Positions 16,227 to 23,201 of a DNA stretch of 24,805 nucleotides are shown here, one piece after another. A program made the position numbers and the translations under genes. Source of the DNA: a virus. The stretch is from IMG/VR virus record IMGVR_UViG_3300031746_000163, positions 1-24,805 of that record; one strand, written 5' to 3'. A model generated the notes under the pieces. It had not been told where the DNA came from. It was given only the letters and a program-made list of their open reading frames with translations, and made no database searches. The first letter of the stretch is position 1, and each line of letters opens with the position of its first letter.

Positions 16227-16685
16227 TTACAGAGCGCGAATGAAGACTGGCTCTTTGACTGCAGTGCTGATCCCAGAAGCCATGACAGACATCGATGTCA
16301 CGAAGTTCCAAGGACAAGTAACTTCCGTTGTAACAAGGGAAGTGGCACTCGCTGGAACGTGGTTAACCAAGTGAACTGTCGAAGTAGCTGGCTTAAGTTG
16401 ATCACCAGTAGCTAACGACGTGGTAACTAACACGTAGCAAGAACCTTTTCCATACACCTGCACCAAGCCAACTCCATCGTCAACAATGTCAGCTTGCGGA
16501 ATACCCGCAAACATGAAGAATTGACCTGTTCTGGCTTTACTCACCGCGTAACCGTCGAGTCCGGCGGTCGCGTCCGCTGTGTCATAGAACACTGGGTAGA
16601 AGGCCGAAACCGTACCACCAGCAATGTTCTTGACAATGACGTACACCTTTTCTGCATGCTCTCTATTTAACTGTTGAAACAACAT
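16227..16685 (-). CDS. Small virion protein, candidate head decoration
   Basis: This is a 152-residue, beta-rich protein with few charges. It opens with a helix (LFQQLNREHAEKVYVIVKN) followed by strands (GGTVSAFYPVFYDTADATAG, GVGLVQVYGKGSCYVLVTTS). It ends with 'MASGISTAVKEPVFIRAL'. The pattern resembles small proteins encoded just after the major capsid gene in environmental podoviruses, but I cannot name a family. ATG 16685 has GGAGG 8 nt upstream. It lies after the two paralogous small genes and before the glycosyltransferase leader, so head decoration or stabilization is the best guess from position. Confidence 0.7.
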   Translation of the reverse strand: MLFQQLNREHAEKVYVIVKNIAGGTVSAFYPVFYDTADATAGLDGYAVSKARTGQFFMFAGIPQADIVDDGVGLVQVYGKGSCYVLVTTSLATGDQLKPATSTVHLVNHVPASATSLVTTEVTCPWNFVTSMSVMASGISTAVKEPVFIRAL

Positions 16686-16805
16686 ATGTTTATCCTCCGT
16701 AGTTTTTTCACTGACATTCGCTAATCGCGTATAAAAAGACGCAAAATGCGAACCGTTGATTCACTGACGAAGTATTCTCCCCACTACTTCCGTTGATTTA
16801 ACTAA
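16686..16805 (-). promoter_or_regulatory. Intergenic leader with paired repeats and two small hairpins
   Basis: This 120-bp gap is the longest in the window. It contains the 9-mer ccgttgatt twice (16753-16761 and 16790-16798) and ttcactgac twice (16707-16715 and 16760-16768). A perfect 6-bp hairpin gaagta/tacttc with a 10-nt loop lies at 16769-16790. A short hairpin CGCATTTTGCG (16740-16750) is followed on the minus strand by TCTTTTTAT, which looks like a weak intrinsic terminator. I see no convincing -35/-10 pair. It probably adjusts late transcript levels between decoration genes. Confidence 0.45.
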
Positions 16806-17066
16806 TTAGTAGTCGTAACTCAAGACCATCAAACGGCCTGTTTGAGTTGTTCCTGCTGTGAATGTGAATACTCCGGTAGCTGGGACATAACCGGAAATTT
16901 GGACATCATAGTCGTTATCTCCTGTTCCATTCCACCAATATGCACAAGCACTCTTTGGACCAACCCAAGTTTCACCAGATGTGGCTGCTTGAGCTACAAA
17001 CGTAGCTACTGTTAATTTTACATCTCCTAAGTTATGCTGCACGATTGTGTCTGGAGTTATAGCCAT
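16806..17066 (-). CDS. Small capsid-associated protein, tandem paralogue 2
   Basis: This is an 86-residue, beta-rich protein, clearly paralogous to the gene just upstream (17079-17336). Shared positions include the 'DTI..H..GD.KL.VATFV' N-terminus, 'TW.GPK', 'AYWW.G.GDN.YDVQ', and the terminal 'VL.YDY'. Such length and position, directly after the major capsid protein, suit a head decoration or capsid-stabilizing protein. It differs by lacking the Cys residues of its sister. The start has AGGAGG 7 nt upstream. A minor coat or fibre-base protein is the alternative. Confidence 0.75.
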   Translation of the reverse strand: MAITPDTIVQHNLGDVKLTVATFVAQAATSGETWVGPKSACAYWWNGTGDNDYDVQISGYVPATGVFTFTAGTTQTGRLMVLSYDY

Positions 17067-17078
17067 AAGGCATCCTCC

Positions 17079-17336
17079 TTAATAATCGTAGCAGAGAACG
17101 TAGAATTTCCCTGTCATCGAACCGGCTGAATCGAATAGGTATAACCCGTCAGTAACCGATGTTACTTGAACATCGTATGAGTTATCTCCAATTCCACACC
17201 ACCAATACGCGATAGGGGCTTTGGGACCTTGCCAGGTATCGTCGTTATCAATATCGTCCGTAACGAACGTGGCTACTAGTAGTTTAAGATCACCACAGCT
17301 ATGAGTCTCTATCGTATCCGCAACTTTTAAGGCCAT
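17079..17336 (-). CDS. Small capsid-associated protein, tandem paralogue 1
   Basis: This is an 85-residue protein immediately downstream of the major capsid gene (12-nt gap with AGGAGG). It has the same strand pattern as the next gene, with core AYWWCGIGDNSYDVQ at ~48-62 replaced by AYWWNGTGDNDYDVQ in the sister. It is slightly more acidic, with a DDIDNDD loop around residues 27-33. No known decoration protein fold can be confirmed by eye. The tandem pair with separate ribosome binding sites suggests either different lattice positions or tuned dosage on the capsid. Confidence 0.75.
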   Translation of the reverse strand: MALKVADTIETHSCGDLKLLVATFVTDDIDNDDTWQGPKAPIAYWWCGIGDNSYDVQVTSVTDGLYLFDSAGSMTGKFYVLCYDY

Positions 17337-17348
17337 AATACTACCTCC

Positions 17349-18302
17349 TTACGCACTGATCGTTGTGAGTTTACCAAGCCGACGCCGGTTGTTGGTAGCG
17401 AGTTCACAAGCCAAGATCAATTGAGCAACTTTGGCAGTTTGGTTCGCTGGTTTGACCCACTCGGTCATCTTCAGGTTGTTGTTCGAAGAAACATACAGCT
17501 GTAGGTGACGAGTATCCAAGAAGAACATAACGCCAGAAGTGGCATCATTGTCGAAGATAACCTTCGCATTCTTGAACGCTAACGCACCAAACGAAGCATC
17601 TGCACGATCATTCGAGTTGTAGCGCATCTGCGGAACTAACGACCCTTCATAATACCCATGAACAGTCGGGGTAGTGATGATGAGGTCCGTCTTTGCACCT
17701 TCGATGGTCAGAGCATTGTAGAGATACAACATGTCAGAACGCCCCTGAGCAGCAAAACTGCCAGAAACGTTGACATCTGACTGCCACCACGAATAAGACG
17801 TGGAGTTAATGTCTCCGATTGAACTTGTCGCATCAATGGTCGTAACCAATGATCCGATTTCATTTGAGGCTGGCGTAGAATCATAGAGCTGAGTATTAAT
17901 CAGATCCTTGAGTGACATCGTCGCCTGTTTAATCTTTTGGTCAACAATACTAAGAACAGCTGACGCTCCTTGGTTCTGGATATTCTCTTCACGGTTAGAA
18001 ACGGCAATAGAAACCGCAGCTTCTTTCCATTTGAACTGCGCCGTGGTGAAACCATCCTGGGGCGTTGTAACTAGCGGATCGTAGCCATCATAAAACTGAG
18101 CAGTGGTATTCGCACCATACATCAACGGGGTAACGATAGAAGCACCACCATCAAGAATTATCTGACCTTTTTCTTTGAGAATTGCTAACGTAGGGATATC
18201 ATCGAAAATAGCATCTTGGATATCTTTCCGACGATTCTCTAAGGTTGTGGCCAATAGGGTCGTTGTATACCCTGGGCCATGTGTAAACAGTGTATCTGCC
18301 AT
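17349..18302 (-). CDS. Major capsid protein (HK97-fold expected)
   Basis: This is a 317-residue protein at the canonical place, after portal and scaffold. It has the features of phage coat proteins. The N-terminal helix region reads TLENRRKDIQDAIFDDIPTL. Next comes 'GGASIVTPLMYGANTTAQFY' with a 'YDPL' segment, then a spine-helix-like region with FKWKEAAVSIAVSNREENIQ. C-terminal strands read 'KVIFDNDATSGVMFFLDTRHLQLYVSS', then 'WVKPANQTAKVAQLILACEL'. This last part is very typical of coat proteins from lambda-like and podovirus heads. There is no N-terminal delta-domain, and a separate scaffold gene precedes it. Its ribosome binding site lies in a hairpin loop (18306-18325), suggesting control of its high expression. 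Confidence 0.87.
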   Translation of the reverse strand: MADTLFTHGPGYTTTLLATTLENRRKDIQDAIFDDIPTLAILKEKGQIILDGGASIVTPLMYGANTTAQFYDGYDPLVTTPQDGFTTAQFKWKEAAVSIAVSNREENIQNQGASAVLSIVDQKIKQATMSLKDLINTQLYDSTPASNEIGSLVTTIDATSSIGDINSTSYSWWQSDVNVSGSFAAQGRSDMLYLYNALTIEGAKTDLIITTPTVHGYYEGSLVPQMRYNSNDRADASFGALAFKNAKVIFDNDATSGVMFFLDTRHLQLYVSSNNNLKMTEWVKPANQTAKVAQLILACELATNNRRRLGKLTTISA

Positions 18303-18305
18303 ATA

Positions 18306-18325
18306 ATTATCTCCTCTAAGATAAT
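18306..18325 (-). promoter_or_regulatory. Hairpin holding the capsid-gene ribosome binding site
   Basis: On the minus strand ATTATCT and AGATAAT form a perfect 7-bp stem around the loop TAGAGG. The core of the AGAGGAGA Shine-Dalgarno site of the capsid gene lies in the loop and the 3' arm. The ATG is 3 nt after the stem. The loop presentation could increase or gate ribosome access. Confidence 0.6.
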
Positions 18326-18348
18326 GAGTTAGAGAAGTGGCAAGAAGA

Positions 18349-19227
18349 TTACTTCTTGTTCTTCTTAACTCTTACGTCTACACGTTTACCCAACACAGCA
18401 TTTTCATAAGCGACTCTTGTAGCTTCGCTTTCATTCTCAACATAAATAACTTTAGGTTCCACTGAGCGAGAGGGTGAAGCGGAGGACGCTTGTTTCTTCT
18501 CAGCAACCTTTTTCTGAATCGAATTCTGAGCCTTCTCTAGGTACTGCTTCTCAAGTTGCTTTGCCATAGCGTAGGCTGGTTGCAACCCTTGACCTTTTGT
18601 CTCTGCTAGAGCCGTCTTCATTATTCGAGGGTCTATTTCCCAGAAATCCGGATGCTGTGTAGCAAACGCATCAATTTCTCGTTCGTGTTTGGAAACAGCT
18701 AACTCGCGTTCTAGATTGTTAATTTTTTGGATAGCCTGTTGAGCAATAGGGTTCAACATGGCCTGAAGGCGTGAATTCAAAAGACCTTCAAATTTCTTGG
18801 GGTTAGATTGAGCTTCCAAGAACTCCTCATCCGATAACTGCACCTGTGGCATCTCTGCTGGGGGTTGAGCAGCGGTTTGACCCTTCTGCTGTCTCCATTG
18901 GAGAAACTCATTGAACTCTGGATGATGTAACAACTGCTGAAACGCATCAGCTTCTTTTTTATATTGAGCTGCTTGTTGTGTAGCTTCGTGCATTTTGCGA
19001 ACAGCTGAACGTTCCTTCTCAGTCATGTCCGCTGACAGTGATTCTTCTACACCTTCATTACCCTTTTCTTGGGTGTCATGTGTGTCGCTTTCGCTGGGAA
19101 CTGGAGTTGTCTGCTCTTGTCCCGTAGATTCGACGTTTTGAGCCTCTTGGCTCTCCCCTGACACTATCCCCGTTGACTGAGTTTCAGTTTGAACGGATTG
19201 TGACTCTTGCGTCATTTCGTCTGACAT
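18349..19227 (-). CDS. Capsid scaffold / assembly protein
   Basis: This is a 292-residue protein that is acidic and low in complexity at its N-terminus (residues 1-75, Glu, Ser, Thr, Gln). It is helical from ~76 to ~240 (VRKMHEATQQAAQYKKEAD, LNPIAQQAIQKINNLEREL) and basic at the C-terminus (VRVKKNKK). The order portal, scaffold, coat and this charge layout match phage scaffolds, in which a basic C-terminal helix-turn binds the coat protein. No protease motif is visible, so whether it is removed by cleavage or exits intact is unknown. The ATG at 19227 has AGGAGA about 10 nt upstream. Confidence 0.82.
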   Translation of the reverse strand: MSDEMTQESQSVQTETQSTGIVSGESQEAQNVESTGQEQTTPVPSESDTHDTQEKGNEGVEESLSADMTEKERSAVRKMHEATQQAAQYKKEADAFQQLLHHPEFNEFLQWRQQKGQTAAQPPAEMPQVQLSDEEFLEAQSNPKKFEGLLNSRLQAMLNPIAQQAIQKINNLERELAVSKHEREIDAFATQHPDFWEIDPRIMKTALAETKGQGLQPAYAMAKQLEKQYLEKAQNSIQKKVAEKKQASSASPSRSVEPKVIYVENESEATRVAYENAVLGKRVDVRVKKNKK

Positions 19228-19278
19228 ATGATTATACTCTCCTGACTGGGTAAAGACTTAAAGCCTTGCCAGTTAAAT

Positions 19279-19599
19279 CTATTTACCAAAAAAGAATTTA
19301 CTCCTCTTGGTTTCATTCCTTGAACCGTGCTGATGTTCCGCACTGTTCGCTTGACGAAGGTTGAGCATCTTCATGATAGCTGCCTTCTCGCGCTTTGTAC
19401 TAAATGGTATTGGTTGCCCTGTTTTAGGACTGCACAGATTCTCATCTGTTTGAACACCGCCCTTTCCACCAAGATACACATCAGGTAACCAGACAGAGGG
19501 AACTCGCCCGCACTGGTCGCAGATCTCCCACTTCTTTCCGTCAGTATACCCTATCTGAACTCTCGCTGCGTAGGGATTATTACAACCTTCACAGATCAT
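19279..19599 (-). CDS. Small zinc-ribbon protein
   Basis: This is a 106-residue protein with cysteines at 3, 6, 27 and 30 (CEGC and CDQC), the spacing of a treble-clef or zinc-ribbon fold. A middle segment VWLPDVYLGGKGGVQT (~36-51) follows, and then a basic, partly disordered C-terminus (NETKRSKFFFGK). The ATG overlaps the portal stop by 1 nt (TAATG), so translation is coupled. Similar small Cys4 proteins sit between portal and scaffold in some environmental phages as I recall, without a settled role. Nucleic-acid or portal binding is a guess. Confidence 0.76.
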   Translation of the reverse strand: MICEGCNNPYAARVQIGYTDGKKWEICDQCGRVPSVWLPDVYLGGKGGVQTDENLCSPKTGQPIPFSTKREKAAIMKMLNLRQANSAEHQHGSRNETKRSKFFFGK

Positions 19600-21656
19600 T
19601 ATTTCGGTTCCGCTTTAGATTTAGGTGTCGCTGCTTGTTTCTTCTTCATCATGGCAATCTCTGCTTCGTTCTTAGCCTGAGCCATCTGTAGTTCATGGCG
19701 GGTTCTCATCTCTTCCATTTGAAGTTCGTGTTGCAACTTGATGGTTTCGAGTTGAGCTTCTAGTTCCGCACGTCTCTTTGCAATCATCATCTCATTCTGA
19801 GCTTCCATCTGTTCTGCTTGGACTTTACTCTGAGCTTCCGCTTCGATACCCTTGGACTCTTTCTGCATTTTAAGGAATTCAACAAGAACCTTGTTCTGTT
19901 TAGTCGCTGCATTCTCCGCATCCATCTGAGTTTCGGCAGCTTGTTTCGACAAGGCCAGTTGTTTCATTTCCATCTCACGTTCCTTACCCTCAGCCTTCTG
20001 AGCCATCTGCATCTGTTGTTCTTGGTCGAGGGCCATGATAAGTTCTTGTACGTCCATATTCTCGGCAATAAGTTTAGCCACAGTTCCCATAAACGGACCA
20101 CCTGGCATTGCCCCAGCTTTGGGACCGAGTTCGACTAATTGGAACAGCGTCTTCATAAGTTCGGACTTATCTAAGGGAGTAGAGGAGCCGGAAACAGGCT
20201 CTAAGTCAAACTCCCCTTCGATATCCTCAGCTGTAAATGTAAATCCTTCTTTATTGGTTACTGAGCTTTGGGATTGAGCAGATGCTCTCTCTTTAATAGC
20301 TCCCTGAAGTTCGGGTGAATCTTGTCCTACAATTCTAGCGTAGTAAGGAACCGTAACAAACTGTTGAAGAAGAGCAACTAACTTAGTCGCTATATCTTCT
20401 ACAAAATCTTCCACCAAGTCAACTTTCTCAGACCGACGATTAACAGCTCCCTCGCGCATCATGTTCAATTCACCGATGGTACGAGTAGAGGTCTTTTGGG
20501 TAGCTCCACGTTCTTGTGGAGATTGACCAGAGACATTGATTTGATCTTCTTTGATTCTTTCTTCGATAGCGTAAATATCAGTTTGAAGCGGAGGATAAGG
20601 CAACGCCATGATCTTGCTAGGATCTTCTGCCGTAGCAATAGTGCCGGTTATACCCTTCTTAATCTTCGCCATCTCGTCATCATTAATATTGTTTGGAGTT
20701 GTTATCAGCTGCCTGTTGTATCGCTTCAAATGATCCAGAGCCATCGAGCGTACTTTAATTAATTCCAAGACCTGGGGTTCGAACATGGCAACATCGGAAA
20801 TACCATAAGCCATGTCATTGCTGAAGTTGAACTTAAGCATACTGAACGGCAGCCCACGCATAGCCAACGGCCACTTCTTCTCTTCTAAATATTTCTCTAC
20901 GCCTTCAGTGATGGTACAGACCGTGCCGTTTTCCATATCCCAAACTTCATGCAACCGGACCTTGCCCTTATGTGACTCTCCGCCTTCTGACGGCATATCT
21001 TTCTCATCTTCAAAACTTGCACTTAAACCTTCAGTATTCTTATAACGCGGGTTGTTCTTAACTTCCTCAACATCCAACCAAACAGAATGAGCGACCCATT
21101 TGGAGTCATAAGGCGGGTCCATTGAGTCGTCGTTAAACGTGATATCTTCCCAATTCACGTGGTACGCGAAAATATCTTCTGATTCGATGGTATCAATGTA
21201 CCCACCCATCTCATCTTCAATACTTCCGAATTTTCCTGTATAGCCAAGTTTAAGCCAACTATGGCCAATTAAGAGAGCGTCAATAACACACTTCTTAACT
21301 TCTCGTTTAAGCTTCTTGTACTTCCAAATATAGTTGATGACTTCCTCAAGTACCTTAGCGGTATTAATAGAAGTTCGATTTTTAGGATTGACTTTAATGT
21401 GGGGATCTCTGATGTAGAGAGAGGGCAGTTCTGTCTTAACGTAGGCAAAAATTAAGTTAATAGGCATGATGTCGATATCAACATCGAATTCAAACGTGCC
21501 TTTATATTCGTTGATAAGCTCAGTCCACCGGTAGTCTTTCTTGACTTTATCACGGCGATCCTGGGCTTTCTTAATAGCAGAGAGTTTCGCTCTAACTGCT
21601 TCAGCTTCTTTAGCTGGGTCTTGTTCTTTCTCAGTTGGTTGTTCTTCGTAAGCCAT
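19599..21656 (-). CDS. Portal protein with coiled-coil C-terminus
   Basis: This is a 685-residue protein, near the size of large podovirus portals (P22 gp1 is 725). Residues ~63-92 contain the familiar 'N.IFAYVKTELPSLY.RDP.I.V.P' pattern near the N-terminus, and 129-139 read LIGHSWLKLGY. A wing/stem region lies around 300-420 (LDHLKRYNRQLITTPNN, 'TIGELNMMREGAVNRR'). The last ~150 residues are a Met/Gln/Glu/Ala-rich coiled coil that could build the barrel inside the head. It lies directly after the terminase, separated by 11 nt. Portals form a dodecamer at one capsid vertex and conduct DNA. The ATG has AGAGAGGG upstream. Confidence 0.9.
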   Translation of the reverse strand: MAYEEQPTEKEQDPAKEAEAVRAKLSAIKKAQDRRDKVKKDYRWTELINEYKGTFEFDVDIDIMPINLIFAYVKTELPSLYIRDPHIKVNPKNRTSINTAKVLEEVINYIWKYKKLKREVKKCVIDALLIGHSWLKLGYTGKFGSIEDEMGGYIDTIESEDIFAYHVNWEDITFNDDSMDPPYDSKWVAHSVWLDVEEVKNNPRYKNTEGLSASFEDEKDMPSEGGESHKGKVRLHEVWDMENGTVCTITEGVEKYLEEKKWPLAMRGLPFSMLKFNFSNDMAYGISDVAMFEPQVLELIKVRSMALDHLKRYNRQLITTPNNINDDEMAKIKKGITGTIATAEDPSKIMALPYPPLQTDIYAIEERIKEDQINVSGQSPQERGATQKTSTRTIGELNMMREGAVNRRSEKVDLVEDFVEDIATKLVALLQQFVTVPYYARIVGQDSPELQGAIKERASAQSQSSVTNKEGFTFTAEDIEGEFDLEPVSGSSTPLDKSELMKTLFQLVELGPKAGAMPGGPFMGTVAKLIAENMDVQELIMALDQEQQMQMAQKAEGKEREMEMKQLALSKQAAETQMDAENAATKQNKVLVEFLKMQKESKGIEAEAQSKVQAEQMEAQNEMMIAKRRAELEAQLETIKLQHELQMEEMRTRHELQMAQAKNEAEIAMMKKKQAATPKSKAEPK

Positions 21657-21667
21657 ATTACCCTCTC

Positions 21668-22516
21668 TTATAGTAGATCCCCGAATAGTTTGTTAATGCG
21701 ATCAGACTGTTTATGCTTAGGCGTTTGTTTCTTCCACCAGTTGAGTGATCCGTGGGGTGACGAATCTACACGAGCTTTGCTTAGTTCGCCAGAACGCCAG
21801 AATGGAACCTGATGAGCCAAAGCGTCTATGATGTCGTCATGAGTATTACGCGGGAACTGGATAAGCTGATACTCTAAATCTATTAATCCTTGTCGATGCT
21901 TGATTAGGCCGTTCGCATAGAAAGGCAGCATTCCTCGAATTCTCATGGCTTTTGTTTCTTTGGTGCTACGCCCTACTTCTTCTATCGTAAAGAAATCTTT
22001 ACGTTTAATCATCTCTTGCTTAAAGGCACTTACAAACACCAACTGAGATGAAGTAGTTTCCAACAAAATCTTTGATATATTATAAGTCTTTCTTAAAGTA
22101 AATACCTCATCTATCAGTTGAGGTGGAGACATCCGCTTCTGCATTGCTTCCATAACATAAATCATATTGCCAGGTAGGATCTTTGTGATAGCTATGCCGG
22201 TATAGTCGTTTACTGTGGATTGTCCTACAGCGGGATCGATTGACATGATTCCTGGGGTATTTGTCAGCTGGGTTGTTAAGTCGGGGGTAAAAGAGAACCT
22301 CTGTACCCACTCTTGTTTGAACTCAACAGACTCAGCGTCAATCGGGTCATTCATATACTGAGAAGTGAAGGAGTGCGCGCTCTTAGACTTTCTTAAGCAC
22401 TCTAGGCATTTAAGTTTCTCTTGATTCTTATGGTCAGTACAGTGAGCGCAGTACTTACCTGGAAAGATGATCTTGCCATTTTCAATGGCTTTTCTGATGT
22501 AAACACTAAGGGACAC
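21668..22516 (-). CDS. terL: Terminase large subunit, nuclease half (C-terminal piece)
   Basis: This is a 282-residue protein corresponding to the C-terminal half of a phage terminase large subunit. It opens at the usual post-ATPase linker (SVYIRKAIENGKIIFPGKY), followed by SQYMNDP. The RNase H-like nuclease shows three acidic sites: D94 in MSIDPAVGQ, E153 in KILLETTSSQL, and HDDIIDA (D227/D228/D231). An unusual four-Cys cluster (C23, C26, C37, C40) lies in the linker. The GTG start comes directly after the stop of a tiny gene and has no strong ribosome binding site, so translation is probably coupled. The ATPase half is a separate gene at the window's right end. Both are needed for cutting and packaging if they act together. 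Confidence 0.92.
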   Translation of the reverse strand: MSLSVYIRKAIENGKIIFPGKYCAHCTDHKNQEKLKCLECLRKSKSAHSFTSQYMNDPIDAESVEFKQEWVQRFSFTPDLTTQLTNTPGIMSIDPAVGQSTVNDYTGIAITKILPGNMIYVMEAMQKRMSPPQLIDEVFTLRKTYNISKILLETTSSQLVFVSAFKQEMIKRKDFFTIEEVGRSTKETKAMRIRGMLPFYANGLIKHRQGLIDLEYQLIQFPRNTHDDIIDALAHQVPFWRSGELSKARVDSSPHGSLNWWKKQTPKHKQSDRINKLFGDLL

Positions 22517-22657
22517 TTATTTCTTCTTTTTCTTCTTAGATCGTTTTCTTCGTAGTACATCATAAGCAATAGCAATAGCCTGATTTTGAGGTCTACCTGT
22601 AGCCATCAATTCAGCGATATTTCTACCCATATTCTTTTTACCTGACAATAACGGCAT
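22517..22657 (-). CDS. 46-residue basic phage protein (GRPQNQAIAIA motif)
   Basis: This short gene has AGGAG 6 nt before its ATG and its TAA directly abuts the GTG of the terminase nuclease half. It encodes 46 residues. The segment IAELMATGRPQNQAIAIAY is followed by a basic tail that ends in six consecutive lysines. A '.GRP.KQA.AIA' helix with a Lys-rich end is a pattern I recall in small phage proteins near terminase and portal genes, of unknown role. The charge suggests DNA or RNA binding. Its close stop/start junction may carry ribosomes into the nuclease half, which lacks its own good binding site. Confidence 0.8.
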   Translation of the reverse strand: MPLLSGKKNMGRNIAELMATGRPQNQAIAIAYDVLRRKRSKKKKKK

Positions 22658-22671
22658 ACTATTCTCCTAAA

Positions 22672-22914
22672 TTACTGCACCTTTCTAAAAACGGGCGGAA
22701 GGGGAGTTGGTTCTGGCGGTATTTTACTTTTTAACGACATAATAGTATTTAAATAATCATTTTTTAAAGCAGCAACGTCGTATTTTTCATTTACCTGTTT
22801 ATCACGAATATCATCCTGCATGTGAGACTGTCCAAATTTAGAATGCAGAATTTGGTAAACTAACTCTAATAAAGCGTCAGAATCAAGAGTATCGGGGGGA
22901 GGCTTAGATATCAT
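22672..22914 (-). CDS. Small unknown protein in the terminase cassette
   Basis: This is an 80-residue acidic/polar helical protein. I chose ATG 22914, with GGTGGG just upstream; GTG 22923 would add three residues. It overlaps the end of the previous gene by 11 nt. It starts with ISKPPPDTLDSDALLELVYQ, has a helical middle with HMQDDIRDKQVNEKYDVAAL, and ends in a proline-rich tail (PPEPTPLPPVF). I do not recognise a family. Codon composition is clearly AT-richer than in the flanking packaging genes, in common with the rest of the cassette. Confidence 0.72.
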   Translation of the reverse strand: MISKPPPDTLDSDALLELVYQILHSKFGQSHMQDDIRDKQVNEKYDVAALKNDYLNTIMSLKSKIPPEPTPLPPVFRKVQ

Positions 22915-23200
22915 CTGACCCACCAGACCAACATAAAACTTCCATTACTACACCGGCAGTGGGGGATTGTACATACACTTTAGAATTAGTTCGGATATTA
23001 TCGTCATAGTACAGATTTCCAGCTTTTAACGTAATGTAATTTGTTCCAGATTCATTAGCTACAAAAGCAAATTGAATAATAGCACTGGTTCGAGTTTGAA
23101 ACATGATTTTATGGCAATTCAAAGGCAAAGAAATTTCATACTCAGTATTAGCCTCTACTAAAGTACCGTTAATAGTTGTTGGTTTACCGGAATCTCGCAT
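22904..23200 (-). CDS. Small beta-rich virion-type protein in the terminase cassette
   Basis: This is a 98-residue beta-rich protein whose ATG lies 1 nt after the LamG gene stop. Segments such as CHKIMFQTRTSAIIQFAFV, GTNYITLKAGNLYYDDNI and 'VYVQSPTAGVVMEVLCWS' look like a small jelly-roll or beta-sandwich. I recall the pattern 'TYI.LKAGN.YYEDN....LYFQSP' from small proteins of environmental phages, of unproven function, probably particle-exposed. Its position right after the LamG gene suggests that the two act together. Confidence 0.74.
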   Translation of the reverse strand: MRDSGKPTTINGTLVEANTEYEISLPLNCHKIMFQTRTSAIIQFAFVANESGTNYITLKAGNLYYDDNIRTNSKVYVQSPTAGVVMEVLCWSGGSDDI

Positions 23201-23201
23201 A

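Noticed and set aside
16731-16750. Strong intrinsic terminator
   Set aside because: The stem is only 4 bp with a 3-nt loop before the T-rich tract; kept only as a weak element within the leader region.
12593-23200. Paralogy between the small beta proteins at 12593-12868 and 22904-23200
   Set aside because: Both are short and beta-rich, but I could not find a shared motif beyond general composition.
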